A stretch of 64,000 nucleotides of DNA from positions 62,001 to 126,000 of the IMG/VR virus record IMGVR_UViG_3300002144_000477; one strand, written 5' to 3'. Below, one piece after another: positions 9,617 through 22,000 of the stretch (positions are counted from its first letter, which is position 1; each line of letters begins with the position of its first letter). Both the position numbers and the translations under genes were made by a program. Under the pieces are notes generated by a model, which was not told where the DNA came from, did no database searches, and was given only the letters and a program-made list of their open reading frames with translations. Origin of the DNA: a virus.

Positions 9617-12600
9617 ATGGCATTAAACAATAGACAAACAAGTTTACTGGTTCAACAGAATTGGACCAAAGTTTACGAAACGTTCAAAGAAGCTGATTTT
9701 CAGAGCTACGATTTTGAAACGTTGCGTAAAACAATGATCGATTACCTGCGTACTTACTACCCAGAAGACTTTAACGACTTCACTGAAAGTAGTGAATACG
9801 TTGCGTTAATTGATTTAATTGCATTCCTTGGACAAAGTTTAGCTTTTAGAGCTGACTTAAACGCCCGCGAAAACTTTATCGACACTGCTGAACGCCGCGA
9901 TAGCGTATTAAAACTTGCACGCCTAATTAACTACCACCCAAAGCGCAACATTGCATCGTCGGGATTACTTAAAGTCGAAAGTATTTCTACTACTGAGAGC
10001 GTATATGATAGTAACGGAACAGACCTTGCGAACTTAATTATTTCTTGGGACGATACTACCAACGATAGCTGGCAGGAACAATTTAATGCAATAATAAATG
10101 CGGCATTAGTTGATAGTCAAACAGTTGGCAAAGGCGGTAACTCGCAAGTAGTCAATGGAATTAATACAACTGAGTACACACTTAGCATTTCGCCTAATAG
10201 TGTACCGGCATACCGATTTGTGTCAGATGTAGAAGGAACATCACTTCCGTTTGAAGTTGTTAGTGCATCGACAGTAGGCAAGACTTTTGTGTATGAAAAA
10301 GAGCCAACTCCAATTGGACAATTTAACATACTACACCGCAATGATAAGCTAGGCAACAGTAGTAACAACACTGGCTTCTTTATGTACTTTAAGCAAGGTG
10401 CAGTAAACTCAGTTGATTTTAACATCGGTAGCGCATTACCAAACCGTATCGTTAACATTGATTTTGATAACATTAATAATAACGACACTTGGTTGTATAA
10501 GCTAACAGCTAATAACACAGTTGACACGCAGTGGACTAAAGTTCCTGCTATTGCTGGTATTAACATTGCTTACAACAAATCGTCAGAACGTAACTTATAC
10601 CAAGTGGTTACACGAAATGATGATAAAATTTCATTAAGTTTCGGCGACGGATCTTTTGCTAATATCCCACAAGGTAACTTCAGACTCTACTACCGTCAGA
10701 GTGCGGGCTACGAGTACAAGATTACTCCAGACGAAATTCAGAATATTAATATTCCGGTTACATACATTGACCGCAATGGCAGAACCCAGGTAATATCATT
10801 ACGTGTTAGTTTAAAGTACACTGTAGCAAATTCTTCACCGAGAGAATCAATTGCGGAGATTAGAGAAAAAGCACCGCAACAGTACTATACACAAAATAGA
10901 ATGATCACCGGGGAAGATTATAACATTTTCCCTTACACTGCGTATAACACAATTCAGAAAGTTAAGGCAACTAACAGGACTAGTTCCGGCGTTAGTCGTT
11001 TCCTTGATGTAGTGGATGTAACAGGCAAGTATTCAAGCACAAACATCTTTAGTGCCGATGGCGTACTGTACAAAGATGAATATACTAAGAGTTTAAACTT
11101 TAGTTACCAAACAGCTAACGAAATTTTTACAGTCATTTATAATCAGATTAATCCAATTCTTAAAGACAAGCCAGTGCAACACCTACACTATAATAAAGGC
11201 GCAAGATTTACAATTGAAGATAATAGCTGGAGATTTGAAAGCTCGTCGACTAACAAAACCATTGGTTATTTAATTGATGAGTCTGACGGCGTTAGTGTTG
11301 ACGCAATTGGTCCGGGCGTATCTGGTGTACTAGGTAAAATACTGCCTGGAGCTATTATTAAATTTAGTGCAGGCGAAGGCAACTATTTTAATACACGCGG
11401 ACAGATTAAAACCGGTGTAGTAACAAAGGACGGCGATAAGACATACATATATGCCGCAGTCCAACAAATAAACCAGACTACAAATCAACTAACTATTTCA
11501 GAGTATGTGCCAACTGGTGCGATTCCAGTGGAATTAATTCCTGTATTTAAGAATTTATTAAGCGATAGCATGCTTGACCAAATGGTTAACTTAATTAAAG
11601 TGTACAAGAACTTTGCGCTACGATACGACAATGAAATTAACGCATGGGCGTTAATTGATGCAGCCGACATTGGTACTGGGGGATATAGTAACGACTATGC
11701 CGGCGACACACAAGCACAAGGGCTGGATTCTAGCTGGGTTATAAAATTTGAATACAACGGAAACGAGTATACTGCAACCTATAGAGGCCTTGACTATTAT
11801 TTTGAAAGTGTAGCGGAAACTAAATTCTATTTTGATAATAGAGCCAAAGTATTTGACAGCAAAACCGGAACTACTATCACTGACACTGTTACTGTGTTAA
11901 AATTTAACAGCCAAGCAGATAGCGCATACCCGCTAGCTCAAAATTTAGCATGGAGCGTGTATAAGAACATTGTTGAAAGCGACGGTTACCAAGATAATAA
12001 AAAAATATTAGTAACGTTTCCGGATTCCGATGGCGATGGTGTGCCAGACAACCCAGACTTGTTTGATTTAATTGTTAACTCAACAGTTAACTCAACTACT
12101 AAATTTGTATTTTTTAAACAAAATCAGACTGATTCAAGTTTCATTGAATATCTACCGCTCGACTATTCAGCAGTTGAAATACTGGACTCTGAAGAAAGCG
12201 TTAGATTAAATGCCGACAGCTATTCAACTGGACAACTATTTTATTCGCACTCTAATAACCAGTTTTATCAACTAGTCACTGGTCAAACTAGCAACAGAGA
12301 AGTTATTAACGTAACGTCTGACTATAGAGCCAGAATAGGCAGAGACAAACTTAACTTCCAATACCGTCATAATAGTCCAAATAGCAGACGAATTGATCCG
12401 AGTCCAAACAATATTATGGATCTGTTTATTTTAACTAAACGATATGCAACAGACTATGCTGCGTGGATTAATGACACTAGCAATACACTGACTGCACCAG
12501 TTACTCCAACAAACGAGGAATTGAAATCGGAGTTCGCCGAGTTGGAAAATTACAAAGCAATGAGCGACAGCATTATATATAATGGTGCAACATTTAAACC

Positions 12601-12991
12601 TATCTTTGGAAATCGTGCCAACAGCGCACTTCAAGCTAAGTTTAAAGTAGTTAAGAATCCTAACATGATTATCAGTGATAGCGATGTTAAGACTAGCGTA
12701 GTTGCCGCTATCAATGCATACTTTGATATTAACAATTGGGATTTTGGCGAAACATTCTATTTCAGTGAACTAAGTGCATACTTGCACGCTGAGCTAACTC
12801 CTCAGCTAGCAAGCATTATCATTGTCCCAGGCAATAGCTCTGCACAATTTGGTAGCTTATATCAGATTAATGCTGAGCCCGACGAGATTTTAATTAGTTG
12901 TGCAACAGTTGACGACATTGAAATTATTAGTTCAATTACGGCGTCACAGATTAACCAAACCATGGCTGGTTTAATAACCACTTCTGTATAA
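9617..12991 (+). CDS. 6: Baseplate wedge protein gp6-like
   Basis: gp6 family, 1124 residues against about 660 in T4. The N-terminus carries a typical gp6/gpJ-like block: YLRTYYPEDFNDFTESSEY, then LNARENFIDTAERRDSVLKL and LINYHPKRN. In T4, gp6 dimers form the ring that couples baseplate conformational change to sheath contraction. The extra length is spread through the middle. One insert near residue 803 holds a calcium-loop-like DSDGDGVPDNPD resembling a thrombospondin type 3 repeat. The C-terminal region has a structural-protein pattern with SAQFGSLYQINA. It has its own late promoter, and the gp7-like gene follows after 16 nt. Confidence 0.85.
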   Translation: MALNNRQTSLLVQQNWTKVYETFKEADFQSYDFETLRKTMIDYLRTYYPEDFNDFTESSEYVALIDLIAFLGQSLAFRADLNARENFIDTAERRDSVLKLARLINYHPKRNIASSGLLKVESISTTESVYDSNGTDLANLIISWDDTTNDSWQEQFNAIINAALVDSQTVGKGGNSQVVNGINTTEYTLSISPNSVPAYRFVSDVEGTSLPFEVVSASTVGKTFVYEKEPTPIGQFNILHRNDKLGNSSNNTGFFMYFKQGAVNSVDFNIGSALPNRIVNIDFDNINNNDTWLYKLTANNTVDTQWTKVPAIAGINIAYNKSSERNLYQVVTRNDDKISLSFGDGSFANIPQGNFRLYYRQSAGYEYKITPDEIQNINIPVTYIDRNGRTQVISLRVSLKYTVANSSPRESIAEIREKAPQQYYTQNRMITGEDYNIFPYTAYNTIQKVKATNRTSSGVSRFLDVVDVTGKYSSTNIFSADGVLYKDEYTKSLNFSYQTANEIFTVIYNQINPILKDKPVQHLHYNKGARFTIEDNSWRFESSSTNKTIGYLIDESDGVSVDAIGPGVSGVLGKILPGAIIKFSAGEGNYFNTRGQIKTGVVTKDGDKTYIYAAVQQINQTTNQLTISEYVPTGAIPVELIPVFKNLLSDSMLDQMVNLIKVYKNFALRYDNEINAWALIDAADIGTGGYSNDYAGDTQAQGLDSSWVIKFEYNGNEYTATYRGLDYYFESVAETKFYFDNRAKVFDSKTGTTITDTVTVLKFNSQADSAYPLAQNLAWSVYKNIVESDGYQDNKKILVTFPDSDGDGVPDNPDLFDLIVNSTVNSTTKFVFFKQNQTDSSFIEYLPLDYSAVEILDSEESVRLNADSYSTGQLFYSHSNNQFYQLVTGQTSNREVINVTSDYRARIGRDKLNFQYRHNSPNSRRIDPSPNNIMDLFILTKRYATDYAAWINDTSNTLTAPVTPTNEELKSEFAELENYKAMSDSIIYNGATFKPIFGNRANSALQAKFKVVKNPNMIISDSDVKTSVVAAINAYFDINNWDFGETFYFSELSAYLHAELTPQLASIIIVPGNSSAQFGSLYQINAEPDEILISCATVDDIEIISSITASQINQTMAGLITTSV

Positions 12992-13007
12992 TAGGTAAGT
13001 AAGACAT

Positions 13008-16000
13008 ATGGCAATCATCAAAACAGTTAACTTCCTCCCAGAAATTTTTAGAACTGACACTAACGCTAAGTTTCTAAATGCAACACTTGACCAACTAATC
13101 AATGAACCGCAGTTTAAGCGAGTTGATGGGTATATTGGGCGCAAGTTTAGTCCTACTTATAAAAGTACCGACAACTATGTTGTTGAGCCAAGTAAGCCTA
13201 GACAGCAATATCAACTTGAGCCTAGTATTATTGTTAATAATAAAGATAATGATTCAATTGATTTTTACAGCTCGTATCTAGACCTACTGCAACAGATACA
13301 GTACTATGGTGGTAATATTACTAACCAAAGTAGGTTGTTTAAAAACGAAAGCTATAGCTTCGATGGGCAGTTTGATTATGATAAGTTTATTAACTTTAAG
13401 AACTATTATTGGTTAGAAAACGGACCAGCATGTGTGCCAGTCTCTAGCGGCAATGTACCAACACATAATGACTATGATGTAACTCGTAACATTACATTAA
13501 GCGGCTACAACTTTAGCGAGTCTGGAACAGAGAGTAACCCTGTTCTTGTAATGGCTCGCGGCGGTACGTATACTTTTAACATCAATGAGCCAGGTCATCA
13601 GTTCTGGATACAGACTGAACCGGGTATATCGGGTAAACGAGCACAGCAACAAAATATTAGCACACGAGAAGTATTTGGTGTTGCTAACAATGGAACTGAC
13701 GCTGGTACAGTTACCTTCAAAGTGCCACTAGTAACGGCACAGAATCGTTACAGCTCAATGCCGGTAGTTGACCAAATTGACATTGCTAGTGTAGATATAC
13801 ACTATAGCGAAATTCAAGGAAGTGCGTTAAGTGCGTTCCTTCGTAAATTTACAAATGGTATTGATGGCGCTAAGACTTACGCAGATTTGCATAATCGAAA
13901 TATGATTTTTGCAACAACAGACGACTCGCTTGATGAATCTTACTGGTCTAACAACGAATTCTTTGCAATGCTTAGATTTGGTGCGGCAGTCAAAGATCAA
14001 GTAGTGCCTGCTGCACAACGTAGGAACATTTGGAGAATTACATTAGTGCCATCAACTGATGTTAACCCAGACTCAGGGCTAGCAGACGATTACATAATTA
14101 ATCTAATACCAAGTACTGAAGTTCAATTTGATAACCGAGTCTATGTAAGAAACGGTATTGTCGCAGGCACAAGGGAATACTACCTTGATTTCGATAATAT
14201 GTTCCATCCGGTTCCAGTTATTACCTCCAATTTAGATGTGATATACTATCAAGATTCTGTTAACCCAGCATATTTTGGTGAAATACGTATCATTGATGCA
14301 AACAATTTTAGCATTGATGTTACTAGCAGTATACTTAATAAAGTAAATTATACTAGTCCAAACGGAGTAGTGTTTACCAATGGTCTTAAGGTATGTTTTG
14401 ACGAGTATGTTACCCCTGCATTGTATGCAAATAATGAATATTATGTTGAGGGAGTAGGATCTAGCATAACGTTAATACCAGTTAGTTCGCTAGTAGCACC
14501 CGAGGAGTACGCCATTAACGGGTTAAGCACTCCTGACTACCTTACTGTGAATCGGGCTAGCATAGACCTCAATGGCTGGACACGTAGTAACCGCTGGTTC
14601 CATGTTGATATTATTACAGAAACAGCCAATTACAACAAAGACTCACTGATTTATACATACACATACGATCCGGATTTTAATAACGAGTTTGTACCGTATA
14701 CTGATAGCGCTATTGTTTCGACTATTCGTAGTCTGACTGCCATTGAGTCATTGAAAACTGAATACCAAGTTGGGCAAATTTTTTATGCCTATATTGAAGG
14801 GTTGTTTTTCCAGCTAGATGCTGAGATGAATCTAGTACCATTGGCAAATTTCCGAGCAACGAATTCTAGTTTACCTGACCAAACATTACGTGCAACTCGC
14901 CCAATTATTGAATTTAACGCAGGCACTAAGTTATTTAATTATGGTCACAGCGCATTAGACCCAGTTGACTATTTAGACTTTACAGTAACTGATGCATTCA
15001 GTGACATTGAACGTAGCGGCAGTGTGTACAACACCCTTGCACCGTATCTTAACGGTGATGTTGTTATAGTCGGGGATCAAGTTTACGGCGCAACTAAGAA
15101 CGTGCAGAGTTTACCAACTGATTCAACAGTGTGGAACCAGTTATTCCAGTTAGTACCGTACGATTCATCTAGGCCGTACCTGAAAGACGAGAAGGTATCG
15201 TTCAACGGGTCAGCATATCAAGCATTAAACTATGCCGACGTTGCACCAAGTGAAGCAAACGAAGACGAACTATGGTTTAAATTGTTTGACTATGTTTCGT
15301 ACGATCCAGAGTTAGCTGACACTTATACAATTAACACTGTAGTAGACTACGCGGGTATTGCTTACCGAGCGTTAGAAGATATCCAACAAAACCCAGCAAC
15401 TAGTGGGTTATGGGAGTTATTGTTTAATTTAATTGACGGTAAGACAATCATCTTTGCAAATGAAGACGATCCTGAAATTAGAAAACGAGTATATACTATT
15501 AGGTTAGTTGAAATAGCAGGACAAGATACTATACATCTGGAACTAGCATCCGACAGGTTAGTACAGCCGCAAGATGCAGTAATTGTTAAAAGTGGACAAC
15601 ACCAAAGCGAGAATTTTTGGTATAATGGAACCAATTGGTACCAAGGGCAATCTAAGTCTGGGGTAAACCAGGCTCCTAAATTTGATGTAGTAGACGAAAA
15701 TGGTATTAGCTTTGGTGACCGCGCTACTTATGTAGATAGTACGTTTAACGGAACAACTATATTTGAATATGCAGTCGGTACAGGCACCCGCGATACAGTA
15801 CTAGGATTCCCACTAACTTATAAAAACTTTAACAGCGTTGGTGACATTGAGTTCTTAACAAGATTTAACACTGACACCTTTACGTTTGTTAACGGGATTA
15901 AAGTAGACACTAAACAAGTAAGGTCCGGCTATCTTCTTCAGATTAACCAGGACTTGTCTCTACAACATAAAAATATCTGGACAAAGAACGTAGATGACAC

Positions 16001-19000
16001 TAAGCAGTTCCAATTAATTACTCATCAGTATGGCACCGACGGTATAAACTATTTTGAAATTGATTGTTTACCGGACATTGTAACAACTACTCCTAACTTA
16101 AAAGTGTACGTTAACAACTTGTACTTAAAGAGAGAAGACTTTAGGTTAGAAAAAGTAGGAACAAAAACCTGCATGGTTATTAATCCTGATGTTCTAACGC
16201 CTCTTGCGAAAGTTGATATATTAATTTACACATCTACTGCTATTAGTAGCATGGGCTATTACGAAATTCCGTTAAACTTAGATTTCAACAGCGAAAACTT
16301 GGAACTAGCTAGTTTAACATTAGGTCAAGTTAAAGATCACTTTATACAACTTGAAGAACACAGTAACATTATTCACGAGTCAGTTGGATCGTTTACTAGA
16401 CAACGCGATATTGAATACAAAAGTAACACTGGTACGATTTTACAACATGCGTACCCAGTATTGTACAGCAATCTGTTTTTAACAAACGATACTACATCAT
16501 TGATTGACAGTTTAGACTTAGCAAGCCGTGAGTATAGTAAGTTTAAAAACAAGTTCTTGGAACTTGCAAGCAAAATTGCTGACGCAAGTCAGGCGTCACC
16601 TGCAGAACTAGTCGACGCTATTATCACTGAGATTAACGCAAACAAAGATGCCAGTTTCCCGTTTTATCACAGTGATATGGTTCCTTACGGCACTAACCGC
16701 GCAGTATATGCAGACACAGTAATCAACCCTAATAGTAAACAGTTTGATTTGCCAGCAGTATTCAACGATACTGAATTGGGCAATACTGCGATATTAGTTT
16801 ATATTAACGAAACTCAATTAATCAAAGATGTAGATTATTATTTCCCTCAGGACCGCACTGCGGTTACATTAACTGATGCAGTAACATTACAAGTGGATGA
16901 TATTATCCGTGTAGTTGAATATTATAATACGTGGGGAAGTTATGTACCGGAAACACCAAGTAAATTAGGGCTGTATCCTAAATTTCAGCCGATGCTGTTT
17001 GCTGACGCTACTTATGTAACTACTACAAATGTAATACAAGGGCACGATGGCAGTATTACACCAGCGTTCAATGATTTCCGCGATATGTTGTTACTAGAAC
17101 TCGAAAAGAGAATTTTTAATAATATAAAAGTAAATTACGAAAGTAATATTTTTGACTTACGCGAAACATTGCCTGGTTTCTTTAGGAGCACTGGTTATTC
17201 AGACACCGAATGGAAGCAAATATTAAATCGCAACTTTTTAAAATGGGCTGGATTTAACCAAGTTGATTACAGTACACATACTGGATTTACATCAGCAAAT
17301 CCATGGACCTGGAACTATAAAAATCAAATAAACAAACTCAATGGTACTAAACTTCCGGGTAGCTGGAGAGCAATCTATTTAAGTTTATTTGATACATGTC
17401 GACCTCACACAAATCCGTGGGAGATGCTAGGATTTAGTAGCGAACCATCGTGGTGGGCAGACAGGTACGGAGCTGCACCTTATACCGGCGGCAACGTATT
17501 ACTATGGGAAGACTTAGAGAAGGGTTATATCCACAGCGGTCCGACTGCTGGCATTAACTCTTTATATGCAAGACCTGGGTTAACTTCGATTATACCAGTA
17601 AACGATTACGGCGAACTAAAAAGTCCGAACGAGTTTGTGACAGCAGGGCTAGATACATCTATATTGAACTCCAGCTATGAAGTAGGCACAATGGGCCCAG
17701 CAGAATACAGCTGGGTGTGCAGTAGCGATTATCCGTTTGCAATTCAACGTGCAATTGCATTAGCAAAACCTGCATTTTACTTTGGCAGTTTATTAAACAT
17801 TAAGCGTTACAGATATAGCGAAAAACTTGACCAATTAGTGAATGTCGAAACGTTGCGCAGAATTAGTCCTACTGATGTAGTGATTCCTAACAGCGTTAAC
17901 GCCGATGGCACCACTAACTTTGTTGCTGGGTACTTAAGCTGGATTGTTGAATTCATGAAGTATCGCGGAGTTGATGCGCAAACAGAATTGCGTCAACTGC
18001 TAGACAACTGTTCGGTTCAATTAAGTTACAAAGCTGCTGGCTTTACTAGCAAAAATTATATTAATGTATTAGCTGAGCAGAGTAGCCCAACTAGTACAAA
18101 CGACAGTATTATTATTCCAGACGAAAACTATCGTATTATTCTGAATAAGAGTACACCAATTAAGAAAGTTGTATATAGCGGAGTTATTGTTGAGAGGTCC
18201 GACAATGGTTTCACCATCGGTGGTTACGACTTAACTAATCCGTACTTCACTATCATTCCAAGTTTAGCAAATAACAACAACCACACAGTTTCGTTGCTTA
18301 ACAGCCGAGTAGTTGTTTATCACGATTATCAGCCACGTAAAATTCATGTTCCGTATGGTCATGAGTTTGCTAACATCCAGCAAGTAACTGACTTTTTAAT
18401 TAGCTACGGGCGCTTCTTAGTAGGACAAGGGTTTATGTTTAACACCCGTGATCCACAGCTAAATGAAGATCGTAATTGGGAACTAAGTGTTAAAGAATTC
18501 TTAGCATGGGAATCACAAGGATGGCAAGCAGGCAGCTTACTAATATTAAGCCCAGCGTTTGATAGAATTAATTTAGTAACCCCTGGGGCTACAGTCGACT
18601 ATGTTTCAAATGTGTCCAACGGTAGTAAAGTACTAAACCAAAACTTCCAAACAATTAAAAGCACTGAGTTTACAATTAATCGTCAGAACAACGAGTTTTC
18701 GATTGAAACATTGGATGGCGCAACAATTTGCTTATTCGAAGGCAGACTAGTCCAATGGGAACATGTAATGGTATTTGATAATACCACAGTGTTCAACGAT
18801 GTTATCTACTTGCCAGAGTTAGGTAATCGACAGTTCCGATTAAAGTTAATTGGTAATAAGACAGCAGCCTGGGCTGGTGAGTTAAACCCAGCTGGCTTTA
18901 TTTACAATAGCCCGGATATCGATTCATGGGAACCGCACACTGATTACCGTAAGGGTAAAATAATTGAATACAAAACAAAGTATTATGTAAGTTTACGTAA

Positions 19001-22000
19001 GCTAATCGGTACGGCTGAATTTGAGTTAAGAGAATGGCAGCAGATTGATCGGTATAGCATCAAGACTGGATTATTGCCAAACTTAGCATTTAGTGCTCAA
19101 CAGTTTGAACATATATACGATGTTGAAAACGGCCCAGTCGACGAGAGGTTGCAAGAGTTCAGCGGCACATTAATTGGACTGCGTAAACGCAAGTATTTAG
19201 ATGATTTAAATTTAGACTTCACTAGCCAGATGAAGTTCTATCAAGGGTTTATTAAAGAAAAAGGCACAAAGAATGCTGTTACTGCTTTAACGAATGCGAA
19301 TTTTAATAACATATCTAGTGAAATAGAAATGTATGAAGAATGGGCAGTACGTGTGGGCGAATATGGTGCGCTTGAAAGCGATGCTCAAATTGAGATAGTG
19401 CTTGATGATACTAAGTTTACAAATGACCCAAGTGCATTTAACCTATTAGACGGATTAGAACTGCCTACTCCGGGTGTTGTTCCAGTATACAAGTCTGACT
19501 TGTATCGAACAACATCGTCGGTGTTTAAACGTGACTTATTCTTTGCCCGCGGTGACGATTCTGATTACAGTAAGGATATTGCTACGGCAGGATTCGTTAA
19601 CTTAGCTGACGTCAATGCAACAGTATTTGATTTAACGAATTACAATGCGCTAAACACGTACTTAAAGCAGTTAGCCGACGGATGGAAAATATGGGTTGCA
19701 AAAGATTTTGATTTAAATTGGAACGTATACAGAATAACAAATGCCGAATTTTCGGTAGTAGCGATTAACTACGAAATCGATAATGTAATGAGTGTTGAAT
19801 TTAGCAATCCTCATAATCTTGACATTGGAGATATTTTCTGTATTAAGGGATTTGATTCAAAATTCGATGGCTTTTACAGAGTTCGTGAAGGTGGAATCGA
19901 CACTGGCATGCGAGTGCTAGTAGACTTATACCAAAATGCAGATTATTTAAAAGAAGCTAGAACGATTGCTGACAACGGCATGGTATTCCATATGGATAGC
20001 CTACGAGTAGACGATCCTATGCATATTGATCTAGTAGCACCAAAGCGCGGATGGAAAAACGGAGATAAAGTTTGGGTCGACCAAATTAATAGCCAAGAGC
20101 AGTGGGGTGTATATGAAAAAACAAACCCATGGTCGGTACTACAAGAAGTGGTTTCGCAGCCAAGTGATTTCATCGGTGAAGACGGATTCGGCGCAAAAGT
20201 TAAACTTAATATTAATTCAGACCTAGCATTGGTATCGGCACCGGCAGCCGGTGCCGGCCGAGTAAATGTGTTTGTATGGTTACCCGAAGGCAACTTTGTA
20301 CAAACAACAAAATTACAGGCGCCCGACATTGATCCAGCTACTGTTGGATTTGGTGACACATTGTCAATTAGCGATTATACCGCAGTAATTGCGGCACCTG
20401 CGAATAACAAAGCATTTGTGTATAACTTTAGAGTTGGCACATCTGGATTGCCTGTGCAAATTATATCACTGCCAGTTGGAGAGAGCATCGACAGCAAGTA
20501 CGGACAAAGTGTTGACATAAGTGAAGACGGGCAGTGGATACACGTTGGCGCACCTGGCATTAACAAAGTATATTCGTATCATAAAAACGATGAAGCAGAC
20601 GTCATTACCGATTCAGTTACAGTTACTAACTATACCGCCGGACAAACATACACCTTACCGTTTACGCCATATAGCGAAGACAGTATAGTAGTTAAGTATG
20701 ATGAAACCCAAATTTTAACGCCGGGAGTCGATTACACATTTGATGAATTAGCTAACGAAATTACAGTGCTCGGTACCGTACCTTTAACGATATCTAAAAT
20801 AACAATTCAACAAGGCGACCACTACACACTAGTTGGTGCACTTTTGGTACCGGGTATAGAATCTACCGCACAATTCGGCGCAGAACTAATAACCGATGTC
20901 GACGGAAGCGAATTGTTTGTAACAGCGCCAATGGCAGAAGTAAGCGGTATTGCAGGAGCAGGTAGAGTATTTTCGTTTGATAGACGCACCGAGATAATAA
21001 AAAGCAACGCTAACTTAACCACATATAGACATAGCGAAGATATCGTTGCAGTGTCGGATATATTCATTGGTGATGTTAGATTAGTTAAAGGACTCGAATA
21101 TTCATACAATCAAGCTACCCGCGATATTACAATTAACGTTAATAACTTAGCATCGGTTAACTTTACTAGCGGATTACGAATTAAAGTGTCTAGCGATGAG
21201 TTTGATTTAACGCATGAGATATCGCAACCTGAATCGGACATTGTACCAAACGGTATGTTTGGTTATGTAATCGATACAGATGAACACGCCGCAGCAATCT
21301 TTATATCTGCCCCTGGGTATCGCAATAGTAGCTACGCATCTGGTAAAGTTTACCGATACATTAAGCCTAGTAGGTACTACGGAACAGTAACAAGTAAAGT
21401 TGCTAACCCGGTTCTAACACCTGGTTTAAATTTGTACATAAACGGATTCCAAGTAATTGCTACAGGTGATTCAGTTAACACTCTTGCTAGCGACATTAAT
21501 AGTGCGCAGTTGCCAGGCATATCTAGTTTCGTGGACTCATCGGGTTACATTACTATTCAGTCAACAAGTAAAGTCAACCGTAGTAAGTTGTTTCTTTCAT
21601 GCGCAGGTAATAACCTGCTGTCCCAAATGGATATTGGCAACTATGTGTTAGCACAGGAAATTACAGTACCAGGGGGTGCAAACAATGATTTGTTTGGCAT
21701 CTCGCTCCGTGTAACAAACGACAGCAACACACTATTAATCGGGAACGGAAACACAACTACCCGATTGGATTGTATAATTGATGCCAACACTACTCTAGTA
21801 GACAACGGTAGTACTACATTTAAAGATATTACATTTGGTAGTCAAGTTTACACATACGAGTTACTTGAGAACGAACAGTCAAATTTATCTAACCCAGGTA
21901 AGTTGATATACGTACAAAAGTTTGATGTTATCAGTGGTAGACTATTCCAACAATTTGGCACAGCGATTGACATCCGTAAAGGAAAAGTGCTAATAGGCGA

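Noticed and set aside
10117-10566. 149-residue minus-strand frame inside gp6
   Set aside because: Antisense to a clear gp6 coding region, without a ribosome binding site or homology-like motifs.
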